From: Ideonella sp.
GTDB lineage: Bacteria > Pseudomonadota > Gammaproteobacteria > Burkholderiales > Burkholderiaceae_C
Direction of reading: 5' to 3'
DNA: 64,000 bases
Assembly: GCA_016721465.1 (NCBI GenBank)
Contig: JADKIA010000004.1
Location: 824,508-888,507 of the forward strand
Position numbers and translations under genes: made by a program. The number at the start of each line of letters is the position of its first letter. Within the stretch, counting starts at the first letter, position 1. The notes under the pieces are model-generated. The model did no database searches. It was not told where the DNA came from and saw nothing but the letters and a program-made list of their open reading frames with translations. Positions 18,826 to 28,391 of this stretch are shown here, piece after piece.

Positions 18826-19716
18826 TCAGCGCATGAGTGCCGCGATGCGTTGCCGCAGTTGCGGCAGCATGACCAGCGCAGCCTCGCGACCGGCGTCGAT
18901 GGCCCGCTTGCGCGCCGTGAAATCGGCACCGCCCACGCCGTTGAGCTTGGGCCGCACCACCACATCGGCATCGCGCAACTCGAAGTGATTGATGCTGCGC
19001 CCCATGATGGCAAAGGTCTGCAGCAGCAGTCGCATGACGTCGCCGGTCGGGTTGCCCTCGGGCGCGGACGAGATGTCCACCGCCAGCACCAGCTCGGCCC
19101 CCATCTGCCTCGCGAAGCGCACCGGCACCGGTGACGCCAGGCCGCCGTCCACATACTCGCGGGTACCGATCTTCACCGGTTGAAACACCGCCGGCACGGC
19201 GCTGGACGCGCGCACCGCCGCGCCGACGTCGCCGCGCCGGAAAAGCACCGGCTCACCACTGTCCAGATCGGTGGCCACGATGCCCAGTGGCATGGGCAGT
19301 TGCTCGATGAGCTTGCCGCCGGTCTGCTCGCGGACGTAGCGCGCCAATGCCTCGCCACGGATCAGGCCACGCCCCGGAAAGGACCAATCGGTGATCGCCG
19401 ACTCGTCCATTGCCAACGCGACCTTGGCCAGTTCGACGCCGCCCTTGCCCGAGGCGTACATCGCCGCCACCAGGCTGCCGGCGGACGTGCCGGCCACCAG
19501 ACTGAGCGGGATGCCCGCTTCCTCCAGCACCTGAATCACGCCAATGTGGGCAAACCCTCGGGCGGCGCCGCCGCCCAGGGCCAGACCAATGCGCGGAGGC
19601 CGGAGGGGCGCGGCCGGCGGCGGCGCAGACACCGGTACCGGAATGGGCTTCGGCGGCGGTGTCTGGCACGCCGCCAGCAGCGCACCCAGTCCGGCCAGGG
19701 CAAGGCGTCGTTTCAT
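18826..19716 (-). CDS. Patatin-like phospholipase family lipoprotein
   Basis: This 296-residue protein starts at 19716 with a lipoprotein signal (MKRRLALAGLGALLAAC, lipobox LLAAC). The patatin domain has the oxyanion-hole region LGGGAARG, the nucleophile serine in GTSAGSL, and the aspartate in DGGLASP, so the Ser-Asp dyad is complete. It is probably a membrane-anchored lipid acyl hydrolase. A longer reading frame exists upstream but would bury the lipobox. Confidence 0.87.
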   Translation of the reverse strand: MKRRLALAGLGALLAACQTPPPKPIPVPVSAPPPAAPLRPPRIGLALGGGAARGFAHIGVIQVLEEAGIPLSLVAGTSAGSLVAAMYASGKGGVELAKVALAMDESAITDWSFPGRGLIRGEALARYVREQTGGKLIEQLPMPLGIVATDLDSGEPVLFRRGDVGAAVRASSAVPAVFQPVKIGTREYVDGGLASPVPVRFARQMGAELVLAVDISSAPEGNPTGDVMRLLLQTFAIMGRSINHFELRDADVVVRPKLNGVGGADFTARKRAIDAGREAALVMLPQLRQRIAALMR

Positions 19717-19848
19717 CGACACATTGTAGAAAACGACCTTATATACCAGGGAGAAATAAGCAGACAACGATTTCGTAGTTCTCAAATATATGGGTTCTTT
19801 CTACAGTCGCGACCTGCGCGGGCCAAGGGGCTCGCCTGTCGGACATCC

Positions 19849-20616
19849 ATGGACCTCATTGCGATCATCAGCGGTTTTGGCATCGGCGCCATCGTCGGCA
19901 TGACCGGCGTGGGTGGCGGATCGCTGATGACGCCCTTGCTGATCGGCGCATTCAAGCTCAACCCGGCGGTGGCCATCGGCACCGACCTGTGGTTTGCCGC
20001 CGCCACCAAGTCCGGCGGCGCCTGGGCGCACCACCGGCACGGCCATGTGGACTACCGCATCACCGGCCTGCTGCTGGCCGGCAGCATCCCGGCCTCGATC
20101 GCCACCATCGCCTTGATGCACTTCACCGGCGTCACCAAGGGCTGGGCCAGTGCGCTGACCGTCTCGCTCGGCATTGCCCTGTTGCTCACCGCCGTCACGG
20201 TGGCCTACCGGGCGGCCTGGCAGCGCGTGGCACTGCGCCTGGAGCGCTGGCTGCCTGCCTCGCACCAACGTCATCTGACGATCGCCGCAGGCGTGCTGCT
20301 GGGCGTGCTGGTCTCGCTCAGCTCCATTGGCGCTGGTGCGGTGGGCGCCACGCTGATCCTGCTGCTGTACCCGCGCCTGCCGGCCCAGCGCCTGGTGGGC
20401 ACCGACATCGCCCACGCCGTGCCGCTCACGCTGGTGGCCGGTCTCGGCCACGCCACGCTGGGCCACATCGACTGGGCCTTGCTGGCCGCGCTGCTGCTGG
20501 GCTCGCTGCCCGGCATCTGGCTGGGCGCGCAACTCACCAAGGCCTTGCCCGAGCGGCTGGTGCGCACGCTGCTGTGCGTGTCGCTGGTCACCGCCGGCCT
20601 CAAGGTCATCCACTGA
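19849..20616 (+). CDS. TauE/SafE family sulfite or organosulfonate exporter-like permease
   Basis: This 255-residue membrane protein has the two GVGGGSL/ GAGAVGATL-type repeats and about seven or eight helices typical of TauE/SafE permeases. It is the first gene of the rightward sulfate-assimilation cluster, 21 bases before cysI. A role in moving sulfite or sulfate is likely from context. The 132-base AT-rich spacer upstream (19717-19848) should hold the operon promoter; no regulator site was identified with confidence. Confidence 0.82.
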   Translation: MDLIAIISGFGIGAIVGMTGVGGGSLMTPLLIGAFKLNPAVAIGTDLWFAAATKSGGAWAHHRHGHVDYRITGLLLAGSIPASIATIALMHFTGVTKGWASALTVSLGIALLLTAVTVAYRAAWQRVALRLERWLPASHQRHLTIAAGVLLGVLVSLSSIGAGAVGATLILLLYPRLPAQRLVGTDIAHAVPLTLVAGLGHATLGHIDWALLAALLLGSLPGIWLGAQLTKALPERLVRTLLCVSLVTAGLKVIH

Positions 20617-20637
20617 TTCACCGCTGAGACGTCTGCC

Positions 20638-22362
20638 ATGTACGCCTACACCGACTTCGACCGCCAATTCGTCCGCGCCCGCGCCGCGCAGTTCCGCGAC
20701 CAACTCGTTCGCAACCTGAAGGGCAAGCTCGGCGACGACGAGTTCCGCCCGCTGCGCCTGCAGAACGGCTGGTATGTGCAACGCCACGCCCCCATGCTGC
20801 GCGTGGCCGTGCCCTATGGCGAACTGAACAGCGCGCAGCTGCGCCAACTGGCCCGCATCGCCCGTGAGCACGACCAAGGCTATGGCCACTTCACCACACG
20901 CCAGAACCTGCAATTCAACTGGATCCCCCTCACCCAGGCCGCCGACGTGATGGACAAGCTGGCAGCGGTGGACATGCACGGCATCCAGACCAGCGGCAAC
21001 TGCATCCGCAACATCACCACCGACGCGCTGGCCGGCATCGCCGCCGACGAGCAGATCGATCCTCGCCCCTACTGCGAGGTGCTGCGGCAGTGGAGCACGC
21101 TGCACCCCGAGTTCGCCTTCCTGCCGCGCAAGTTCAAGATCGCAGTCACCGGCGCCAGCGAAGACCGCGCCGCCATCGCCTGGCACGACATTGGTTTGAA
21201 GCTGCTGCGAAACGTGGCCGGCGAGGTCGGCTTCCAGGTGCTGGTGGGCGGTGGCATGGGCCGCACGCCGGTGATTGGCAGCGTCATCAGCGAGTTCGTG
21301 CCCTGGCAGCAGATCCTGGTCTTCATCGAGGCCATCGTGCGGGTCTACAACCGCTTCGGCCGGCGCGACAACGCCTACAAGGCGCGCATCAAGATCCTGG
21401 TGCGGGCCGAAGGCAAGAAGTTCTTCGACGCAGTCTCGGCCGAGTTCCGCCAGATCCTCGAAGACGACGTGGAGGGCGGGGCCCACCTGATCCCGCAGGC
21501 AGAGTACGACCGCGTGGCCGCCAGCTTCGTGCGCCCGGCGGGCATCAAACCGGTCACGCTCGCCATCGCCGCAGCGGGCGACGACACCGACCGACCGCTG
21601 GCCTACAGCCGCTGGCTGGAACGCAACGTGCATGCGCACCAGGTGAGCGGCTACCGCGCGGTGACACTGTCGCTCAAGCGCGCCGGCCAGCCACCAGGCG
21701 ACACCACCGCCGACCAGATGGACCAGGCCGCCGCACTGTCCGACGGCTTCAGCCTCGGTGAGCTGCGCGTCACGCACGACCAGAACCTGCTGCTGCCCTG
21801 GGTGCGCGAGACCGATCTGCCGGCGCTGTGGAAGGCCGCTCGGGCGGCCGGCTTCGCCACCCCCAACATCGGCCTGCTCACCGACATGATCAATTGTCCG
21901 GGTGGCGACTTCTGCGCGCTGGCCAACGCACGCTCCATCCCCGTGGCCGCCGCCATCACCGAGCGCTTCCATGACCTCGACGCGGTCTACGACATCGGCG
22001 ACATCGACCTGCACATCAGCGGCTGCATCAACAGCTGCGGCCACCACCACAGCGGTCACATCGGCATCCTGGGCGTGGACAAGGACGGCAGCGAGTGGTA
22101 CCAGGTGACGCTGGCCGGCTCGGACGGCTCAACGCTGAGCGGGCCAGCAGTCGCCGGCAAGGTGATCGGCCCCTCGTTCGCCGCCGATGAGGTGCCCGAT
22201 GTGATCGAGGCGCTGATCGATACCTATCGCGCCAAGCGCACGTCCGGCGAGCGATTCATCGACACCGTGCGCCGCATTGGCCTGACGCCTTTCAAGGCTG
22301 CGGCCGACGCGCAGCGCACCGCGACAGCCGCCGCGTCCGCCCACCACGCCATTGCCGCCTGA
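20638..22362 (+). CDS. cysI: Assimilatory sulfite reductase, hemoprotein (nitrite/sulfite reductase family)
   Basis: This 574-residue siroheme/[4Fe-4S] enzyme reduces sulfite to sulfide. Cluster cysteines are in INCPGGDFCALANARS and in HISGCINSCGHHHSGHIG. The N-terminal half carries HFTTRQNLQFNW and TSGNCIRNIT, the usual substrate/siroheme-binding segments. No flavoprotein cysJ is present, so electrons probably come from a ferredoxin-type donor. The fdxA and ferredoxin reductase genes nearby are candidates (inference). It lies between the TauE-like permease and the DUF934 gene. Confidence 0.92.
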   Translation: MYAYTDFDRQFVRARAAQFRDQLVRNLKGKLGDDEFRPLRLQNGWYVQRHAPMLRVAVPYGELNSAQLRQLARIAREHDQGYGHFTTRQNLQFNWIPLTQAADVMDKLAAVDMHGIQTSGNCIRNITTDALAGIAADEQIDPRPYCEVLRQWSTLHPEFAFLPRKFKIAVTGASEDRAAIAWHDIGLKLLRNVAGEVGFQVLVGGGMGRTPVIGSVISEFVPWQQILVFIEAIVRVYNRFGRRDNAYKARIKILVRAEGKKFFDAVSAEFRQILEDDVEGGAHLIPQAEYDRVAASFVRPAGIKPVTLAIAAAGDDTDRPLAYSRWLERNVHAHQVSGYRAVTLSLKRAGQPPGDTTADQMDQAAALSDGFSLGELRVTHDQNLLLPWVRETDLPALWKAARAAGFATPNIGLLTDMINCPGGDFCALANARSIPVAAAITERFHDLDAVYDIGDIDLHISGCINSCGHHHSGHIGILGVDKDGSEWYQVTLAGSDGSTLSGPAVAGKVIGPSFAADEVPDVIEALIDTYRAKRTSGERFIDTVRRIGLTPFKAAADAQRTATAAASAHHAIAA

Positions 22363-22379
22363 CCGCCCTGGAGACCCAC

Positions 22380-22904
22380 ATGCAATTCATCCGCACCCAG
22401 CACGACCTGTGGCACACCCGCACCGACGAGGACGGCCCGGTGGCTCATCCGTTGCCTTATGGACACGCCTTGCTCACCTTGGAGCAATGGCATGCCGTGC
22501 GCGACACCTGGCCGGCGCACTTCGCCACCGGCGTAATCCTGCCCAACACTGCCGACGTGGCCGACCTGGCCGCGGATCTGCCGCGTTTGAGATTGGTGGC
22601 GCTGGAGTTCCCGAAGTGGGTGGACGGCCGTGCCTATACGCAAGCCCGCGTGCTGCGCGCGCGCCACCGCTTCTTGGGCGAGATCCGGGCCGTTGGCGAG
22701 GTGCTGGTGGACATGGTGCCTCTGCTCGCCCGCTGCGGCTTCGACGCCGCCAAGCTGCGCACCGACCAGAACCTCGATTCGGCACGTCACTCGTTGAGCC
22801 ACTTCGAGGGCCTGGGGCAGTTCACCGGCATGGCGCACTACCAGGGTGATGTGCTGCAACCCAAGCCGCATTTCGTTCGCACCCTCGAGTCGAAGGCGGC
22901 TTGA
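22380..22904 (+). CDS. DUF934 family protein of sulfite reduction
   Basis: This 174-residue protein has features of DUF934: an early acidic/aromatic segment, LRLVALEFPKWVDGRAYTQA, and LRARHRFLGEIRAVGEVL. The family is almost always found next to cysI in proteobacteria and is thought to assist sulfite reduction, but its biochemical role is not settled. It is translationally coupled to cysH (overlap or a 2-base gap, depending on the cysH start). Confidence 0.85.
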   Translation: MQFIRTQHDLWHTRTDEDGPVAHPLPYGHALLTLEQWHAVRDTWPAHFATGVILPNTADVADLAADLPRLRLVALEFPKWVDGRAYTQARVLRARHRFLGEIRAVGEVLVDMVPLLARCGFDAAKLRTDQNLDSARHSLSHFEGLGQFTGMAHYQGDVLQPKPHFVRTLESKAA

Positions 22905-22906
22905 CC

Positions 22907-23644
22907 GTGTCCGCGATTTCGCTCTACGCCCGTCCCACGCCGAACCACGATGAACGCGTGGCCCATGCGCTGGCGGTGCTGCAGTCCGCCGCCGTGGACC
23001 ATGCGGGCGCCATCGTGCAGGCCACCAGCCTCGGCGCCGAGGACATGGTGCTCACCGACCTGATCGCGCGGCACCATCTGCCCATTGCCATCGGCACGCT
23101 GGACACGGGCGCCTTGCACCCACAGACTTCAGCGCTGGTCGGGCGCATCGTGGTGCGCTACGGCCTGCAGGTCGAGACGTATCGCCCGGCCGCCGATGCG
23201 GTCGTCCAATTCGTCGACACCCATGGCCAGGACGCCATGTTCCGCAGCATCGAGCTGCGCAAGGCCTGCTGCCAGATGCGCAAGCTCGAGCCGCTGTCGC
23301 GCATGCTTCAGCAACGCACGGCCTGGGTCACCGGCCTGCGCCGCGAGCAGAGCAACACCCGTGGCGGCGTGCCCTACACGGAACACGACGACGCCGGCCG
23401 CACCAAGCTCAACCCGCTGGCCGACTGGAGCTGGAACGACGTGTGGCACTACATCGCCACCCACGACGTGCCCTACAACCCGCTTCACGACCAGTTCATG
23501 CCCAGCATCGGCTGTGCGCCCTGCACACGCGCCATCGCCGTGGGCGAGGACTTCCGCGCTGGCCGTTGGTGGTGGGAGCAAGGTCTTGCCAAGGAGTGCG
23601 GGCTGCATGTCAGCACAACATCGACCCAGGAAATGACGGCATGA
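22907..23644 (+). CDS. cysH: Adenylylsulfate (APS) reductase, iron-sulfur type
   Basis: This enzyme reduces activated sulfate to sulfite. Four cluster cysteines, KACCQMRK and later GCAPC, mark the [4Fe-4S] APS-type reductase and not the PAPS-specific enzyme. The absence of an APS kinase gene in the operon agrees. The start is GTG at 22907; a TTG at 22901 overlapping the DUF934 stop is the alternative. The C-terminal catalytic cysteine is seen near the end, in AKECGLHVS. The stop overlaps the cysD ATG (ATGA). Confidence 0.92.
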   Translation: MSAISLYARPTPNHDERVAHALAVLQSAAVDHAGAIVQATSLGAEDMVLTDLIARHHLPIAIGTLDTGALHPQTSALVGRIVVRYGLQVETYRPAADAVVQFVDTHGQDAMFRSIELRKACCQMRKLEPLSRMLQQRTAWVTGLRREQSNTRGGVPYTEHDDAGRTKLNPLADWSWNDVWHYIATHDVPYNPLHDQFMPSIGCAPCTRAIAVGEDFRAGRWWWEQGLAKECGLHVSTTSTQEMTA

Positions 23645-24600
23645 ACGCACGCGTCAACCTCGACCAACTGCTGCCCGACCTGGACCATCGCCACCTCGAC
23701 TGGCTGGAGGAAGAGGCCATCTTCATCCTGCGCGAAGTGGCTGCCTCGTTCGAACGCCCGGCGCTGCTGTTCTCTGGCGGCAAGGACTCCTGCGTGGTGC
23801 TGCGCCTGGCCGAGAAGGCCTTCAAGTCCCGAAGCCAGGGCGGTGGATTCAAAGGCAAGCTCCCATTCCCGCTGCTGCACGTGGACACCGGCCACAACTT
23901 CCCCGAGGTGATCGAGTTCCGCGATCGCCGCGTGGCCGAGATGGGCGAACGCCTGGTGGTGAGCCACCTCGAAGACAGCATGCAGCGCGGCACGGTGCGC
24001 CTGGCGCATCCGCTCGAATCACGCAACGGCCACCAGACCGTGACCCTGCTCGAGGCCATCGAAGAACACCGCTTCGATGCCTTGATCGGCGGTGCGCGCC
24101 GCGACGAGGAAAAGGCCCGGGCGAAGGAGCGCATCTTCAGCCACCGCGACAGCTTTGGCCAATGGCAGCCCAAGGAGCAGCGGCCCGAGCTGTGGACGCT
24201 GTTCAATACCCGCCACCGCCCCGGTGAGCACTTCCGTGCCTTCCCGATCAGCAACTGGACCGAGCTGGACGTGTGGCTGTACCTGGCGCGCGAGGCCATC
24301 CCGCTGCCGAACCTCTACTACGCGCACGAGCGCCAGGTGATCCGCCGCAAGGGCCTGCTGGTGCCGCTGACCGAGGTGACACCGCTGCAGGCGGGCGAGA
24401 CGGTGGAGACCGCCACGGTGCGCTTCCGCACCGTGGGCGACATGACCTGCACATGCCCGGTGGAAAGCTCGGCCGCCAACGCGGCCGAGATCGTGGCCGA
24501 GACGCTCACCGTCACGGTCAGCGAGCGCGGCGCCACCCGCATGGACGACAGAACCTCGGACGCCTCGATGGAGCGCCGCAAGAAGGAAGGGTATTTCTGA
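23641..24600 (+). CDS. cysD: Sulfate adenylyltransferase subunit 2
   Basis: This is the 319-residue ATP pyrophosphatase subunit that makes APS from ATP and sulfate. The PP-loop motif is LLFSGGKDSCVVL, and the C-terminal basic segment (MERRKKEGYF) is typical. The cysH stop overlaps its start, and its own TGA shares a base with the cysN ATG, so cysH-cysD-cysN are tightly coupled. Confidence 0.95.
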   Translation: MNARVNLDQLLPDLDHRHLDWLEEEAIFILREVAASFERPALLFSGGKDSCVVLRLAEKAFKSRSQGGGFKGKLPFPLLHVDTGHNFPEVIEFRDRRVAEMGERLVVSHLEDSMQRGTVRLAHPLESRNGHQTVTLLEAIEEHRFDALIGGARRDEEKARAKERIFSHRDSFGQWQPKEQRPELWTLFNTRHRPGEHFRAFPISNWTELDVWLYLAREAIPLPNLYYAHERQVIRRKGLLVPLTEVTPLQAGETVETATVRFRTVGDMTCTCPVESSAANAAEIVAETLTVTVSERGATRMDDRTSDASMERRKKEGYF

Positions 24601-25931
24601 TGAGCGCCGTGTTGAAATCCGTTGGGCTGACGGCGGCACCGGCGCCAGTCGAACCGAGCGTCCTCGACCATCGCGCCCTGCGCTTTCTCACGGCGGGCAG
24701 TGTGGACGACGGCAAGAGCACGCTGATCGGCCGACTGCTGTACGACAGCCGCGCCATCCTGGCCGACCAGTTGGACACGCTGGAAAAGCGCGCCGCCGGC
24801 GAGGCCATCGATCTCTCGCTGCTCACCGACGGCCTGGAGGCAGAACGCGAGCAGGGCATCACCATCGACGTGGCCTACCGCTATTTCGCGACGCCGCGGC
24901 GCAAGTTCATCATTGCCGATGCGCCGGGCCACGAGCAGTACACCCGCAACATGGTCACCGCTGCCGCGGGCAGCGACGCCGCCGTGGTGTTGGTGGACAT
25001 CACCAAGATCGAGTGGCGCGTGCGCCCGGCGCAACTCCTGCCCCAGACCCGTCGCCATGCCCTTCTGGCGCATCTCTTGCGCGTGCCCAGCATCGTGTTC
25101 GCGGTGAACAAGCTCGACGCGGTGGATCAGCCCCAGGCCGCCTACGAGGCCACCCGCGAGGCCTTGCTGGCCTTCGTACGCGAGGCGGGCATTGCGGGCG
25201 TGGCCGGCATCGTTCCGGTGAGCGCGCTGCGCGGCGATAACGTGGCCACGCCCTTGAAGACCGACTGGTACCAGGGCCCATCGCTGCTGCAGTTGCTGGA
25301 GCGCCTGCCCACCACGCAAGAGCGCACCGCCGGTGAACTTCGCTTGCCCGTGCAGTACGTGGCCCGCGACGCCGGCGAGCAGGGCGATGGCACCGGCCAC
25401 CAACCGCGAACTTTCTGGGGCCGCATCGCCCACGGCAGCATCCGCGCTGGCGATGCGATCCAGGTGTTCCCCAGCGGCGAGTTGTCCACCGTGGCGCAGG
25501 TGCACCGCGCCGGCAGCACCGTGGCCAGCGCACAGGCGGGGGAATCGGCCGGCATCGTGCTTGACCGCCAACTCGACATCTCGCGCGGCGACTGGATCGC
25601 CAGCCCCGGCAGCCTGAAGACCAGGCAGCGTTTCGAGGCCACGCTGGCCTGGCTGGACACCGAGCCGGCCCAGATCGGACGCAAGTACTGGGTTCGGCAC
25701 GGCAACCGCTGGAGCCAGGCACGCATCAGCGCCATCGAGCACCGCCTGGACATCCACACGCTGCAAGAAGCCGTCGCCACCGAGTTGGCCGTGAACGAGA
25801 TCGGCCACGTGGTCATCGAGGTACAGCAGGCCCTGCCGCTGGAAGCCTATGCCGACAACCGCATCGGCGGCGCGCTGATCGTGGTCGACCCCAGCAGCAA
25901 CCGCACCAGCGGCGCGCTGCTGGTGCGCTGA
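24600..25931 (+). CDS. cysN: Sulfate adenylyltransferase subunit 1 (GTPase)
   Basis: This 443-residue EF-Tu-like GTPase drives APS formation by CysD. G1 is GSVDDGKSTL, G3 is DAPGHEQY and G4 is NKLD, followed by the two beta-barrel domains. There is no fused CysC kinase domain, consistent with the APS-type reductase. The variant after G3 (KIEWRVRPAQLLPQTRRH) is the form I associate with Burkholderiales. Confidence 0.95.
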   Translation: MSAVLKSVGLTAAPAPVEPSVLDHRALRFLTAGSVDDGKSTLIGRLLYDSRAILADQLDTLEKRAAGEAIDLSLLTDGLEAEREQGITIDVAYRYFATPRRKFIIADAPGHEQYTRNMVTAAAGSDAAVVLVDITKIEWRVRPAQLLPQTRRHALLAHLLRVPSIVFAVNKLDAVDQPQAAYEATREALLAFVREAGIAGVAGIVPVSALRGDNVATPLKTDWYQGPSLLQLLERLPTTQERTAGELRLPVQYVARDAGEQGDGTGHQPRTFWGRIAHGSIRAGDAIQVFPSGELSTVAQVHRAGSTVASAQAGESAGIVLDRQLDISRGDWIASPGSLKTRQRFEATLAWLDTEPAQIGRKYWVRHGNRWSQARISAIEHRLDIHTLQEAVATELAVNEIGHVVIEVQQALPLEAYADNRIGGALIVVDPSSNRTSGALLVR

Positions 25932-25961
25932 GGCACCGCCACCTGCGGTAACCTGCGGTGC

Positions 25962-26684
25962 ATGCCCCATGTCGTCTTCATCGGCGCCGGCCCCGGCTCG
26001 GCCGACCTCATCACCGTGCGCGGTGCCCGCCTGCTGAGCCAGGCGCAGGTGGTGTTGTTCGACGCCCTCACCGACCCTGCGCTGCGCGAGCACGCGCCGC
26101 AGGCCCGGTGGGTGGATGTGGGCAAGCGGGGTTTCGGCCATGCCACCGGCCAAGCGGCAATCAATGAAATGCTGGTGCACGAAGCCTTGACCCATGAGCG
26201 CGTCGTGCGCCTCAAAGGTGGCGACCCCAGTGTGCTCGGTCGCCTGGAGGAAGAGCTGCAGGCACTGGCCACGCACGGCATCGACTGCGAGGTGGTGCCG
26301 GGTGTCACGGCGGCACTGGCCGCTGCCGCGCACACCCGTCGGCCGCTCACGCGCCGTGGCCATGGCCGCAGCGTGAGCCTCACCACGGCAATGACGCAAC
26401 TGGGTGTGTTGCAGGCCACACGCACGGCCGACACCGAGGTGTTCTACATGGCCGGGCGCCAGCTCGGCGCGCTGGCCGACAAGCTGATGCAGGCCGGCTG
26501 GCCGGCCGATGCGCCGGCCCTGGTGGTGTCGCGCGCGGGCTGGCCCGATGCGCTGGTGAGCGAGCACCGCGTGGCCGACCTGGCCGACGCCGAGCCTCTG
26601 CACGCCGGCCGCCCGGCCGTGGTCACCGTCGGCGCAGGGGCGGGCCCGTCTGTGGCGACATCGCCGCAAGACCCTGCTGCGTGA
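25962..26684 (+). CDS. cobA: Uroporphyrinogen-III C-methyltransferase
   Basis: This 240-residue SAM-dependent methyltransferase makes precorrin-2, the precursor of siroheme. Motifs: VVFIGAGPGSADLITVRGARLL at the N-terminus, RLKGGDPSVLGR, and VVPGVTAAL. It has no CysG oxidase/ferrochelatase domain. Its place directly after the cys genes fits the need of CysI for siroheme. It probably belongs to the same transcript. Confidence 0.93.
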   Translation: MPHVVFIGAGPGSADLITVRGARLLSQAQVVLFDALTDPALREHAPQARWVDVGKRGFGHATGQAAINEMLVHEALTHERVVRLKGGDPSVLGRLEEELQALATHGIDCEVVPGVTAALAAAAHTRRPLTRRGHGRSVSLTTAMTQLGVLQATRTADTEVFYMAGRQLGALADKLMQAGWPADAPALVVSRAGWPDALVSEHRVADLADAEPLHAGRPAVVTVGAGAGPSVATSPQDPAA

Positions 26685-26760
26685 CCCACTTCAATCTTCG
26701 GGCCAGGCCCCACCCTCTAAAATGCGGGGTTTGCACCGCTCAACCCTGCCCTGACCGCCC

Positions 26761-27084
26761 ATGACACACGTCGTCCTCGAATCCTGCATCCGCTGCAAGT
26801 ACACCGACTGTGTCGACGTGTGCCCGGTGGATTGCTTCCGCGAAGGCCCCAACTTCCTCACCATCGACCCCGATGAGTGCATCGACTGTGCGGTGTGCAT
26901 CCCCGAGTGCCCGGTGAACGCCATCCTGCCCGAGGAAGACGTGCCCGGCGACCAGGTCGCCTTCATCAAGCTCAATGCCGACCTGGCCAAGGGCTGGCCC
27001 AGCATCACCAAGCGCAAGGCCCCGCTGCCCGATGCCGATGACTGGAAAGACCGCAAGGGCAAGCTGTCCGAGCTGATCCGCTGA
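26761..27084 (+). CDS. fdxA: Ferredoxin, 7Fe type
   Basis: This 107-residue ferredoxin has two cluster motifs, CIRCKYTDCVDVCP and CIDCAVCIPECP. The first has the altered spacing of a [3Fe-4S] site, the second is a [4Fe-4S] site, as in FdxA. The C-terminal extension is usual for the family. It lies 17 bases before the ferredoxin-NADP reductase gene, its likely redox partner. Confidence 0.92.
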   Translation: MTHVVLESCIRCKYTDCVDVCPVDCFREGPNFLTIDPDECIDCAVCIPECPVNAILPEEDVPGDQVAFIKLNADLAKGWPSITKRKAPLPDADDWKDRKGKLSELIR

Positions 27085-27101
27085 AGCGGCTGCAGACCAC
27101 C

Positions 27102-28133
27102 ATGATCGAGACCGACGCCGTCATCATCGGCGCCGGCCCCGTGGGCCTGTACCAGGCCTTCCAGCTCGGCCTGCTGGAGATCGGCGCGCACATCGTGGAT
27201 GCCCTGCCTGCACCCGGTGGGCAATGCATCGAGCTGTACCCGGACAAGCCGATCTACGACATCCCCGGCATCGTGCAATGCAGTGGCCGGGAACTCGCCG
27301 AGCGCTTGCAGGCGCAGGTCCGCCCGTTCAACACAGCCATGCATTTCGGCCACCTGGTCGCAGAGCTGGCGACGCAGCCTGATGGCCGATTTGCGCTGAC
27401 CACCAGCGCTGGCCTGGTCTTCAACGCGCGCAGCGTATTCATCGCCGCTGGCGTCGGTGCCTTTCAGCCGCGCGCCTTGAAGGTGATTGGCCTCGACGCC
27501 TTCGAAGGCACCCAGGTGCTGCACCAGGCCCCCGCCGCAGGCACGCTCAGCGGCCAGCAGGTGCTGGTGTTCGGCGACGACGACGTGGCGCTCAGCGAGG
27601 CCGTGGCGCTGGCCACGTCGCCACGGCCACAACGGCCCGCCAGTGTCACGCTCGTGCACCGCCGCGATGCCTTCAGCGCCGCACCGGACGTGGTGGCCCG
27701 CCTGCGCGCTGCCTGCGACGCACAGCAGATGCGGTTTGTCGCCGCGCAAGCGGTTGGCGTTGAAACGAATGCTGGACGCCTCACATCGATGTTGTTGATC
27801 GGTGTGGACGGCGCGACGTTCGTGCAACCGGCCGACATGGTGCTGGCCCTGCTGGGCTTGAGCCCCAAGTTGGGCCCCATCGCCCATTGGGGCCTGGCGA
27901 TGGCCAAACGCCAATTGCAGGTGGACACCGAGCAGTTCCAGACCAACGTGCCTGGCATCCACGCCGTGGGCGACATCAACACCTACCCAGGCAAGCGCAA
28001 GCTCATCACCTGCGGCTTCCACGAAGCCACGCTCGCGGCCTATGGCGCGGCGCAACGCTTGCGGCCGGGGGAGCCTGTGCTGCTGCAATACACGACCACC
28101 AGCCCGCGCCTGCACAAGCTGCTGGGTGTCTGA
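27102..28133 (+). CDS. Ferredoxin-NADP reductase, thioredoxin-reductase-like type
   Basis: This 343-residue flavoprotein has the FAD-binding GAGPVGLYQAFQLG, the family segment PGGQCIELYPDKPIYDIPG, and the second FAD motif VGDINTYPGKRKLITCGFHEA. The CxxC active site of thioredoxin reductase is absent, as in this ferredoxin/flavodoxin reductase subfamily. Gene order suggests it reduces FdxA, possibly to feed CysI (inference). Confidence 0.9.
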   Translation: MIETDAVIIGAGPVGLYQAFQLGLLEIGAHIVDALPAPGGQCIELYPDKPIYDIPGIVQCSGRELAERLQAQVRPFNTAMHFGHLVAELATQPDGRFALTTSAGLVFNARSVFIAAGVGAFQPRALKVIGLDAFEGTQVLHQAPAAGTLSGQQVLVFGDDDVALSEAVALATSPRPQRPASVTLVHRRDAFSAAPDVVARLRAACDAQQMRFVAAQAVGVETNAGRLTSMLLIGVDGATFVQPADMVLALLGLSPKLGPIAHWGLAMAKRQLQVDTEQFQTNVPGIHAVGDINTYPGKRKLITCGFHEATLAAYGAAQRLRPGEPVLLQYTTTSPRLHKLLGV

Positions 28134-28227
28134 TCGGGCCACAAAGGCCTTTTCGCCGGCCCGGTGTCGCGTGGCACCGACGCTGCACGTGTGAGAATCC
28201 AGTCTCCACGTTGGCCTTGGCCTGCGT

Positions 28228-28322
28228 GGCTTCGCTAGGGGTGTTGCGCGACGGTTTCCGAAGCGCGGCTGAGACAGTCCCTTTGAACCTGATTGAGGTA
28301 ATCCTCGCGCAGGGAAGCAGCC
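28228..28322 (+). promoter_or_regulatory. TPP (thiamin pyrophosphate) riboswitch
   Basis: The conserved THI-box is nearly complete: AGGGGTG at 28237-28243, GGCTGAGAC at 28267-28275, CCTTTGAACCTGATT at 28280-28294, GGTAAT at 28297-28302, and GCGCAGGGAAGC at 28308-28319. A hairpin (GCGC...GCGC) separates the first two blocks as P3. It precedes only the TonB-dependent receptor gene, 69 bases from its ATG, so thiamin status should control synthesis of that receptor. Confidence 0.95.
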
Positions 28323-28391
28323 TGAATCGACCCACGGCTTGCCCATGGGTGCCTCCAGATTGCCCACCTGCCATCGCTACGAGAGCACACG

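Noticed and set aside
19801..22059. Leftward open frame of 752 codons opposite cysI
   Set aside because: Shadow of cysI and the TauE-like gene; alanine/glycine/histidine-rich with no recognisable domain.
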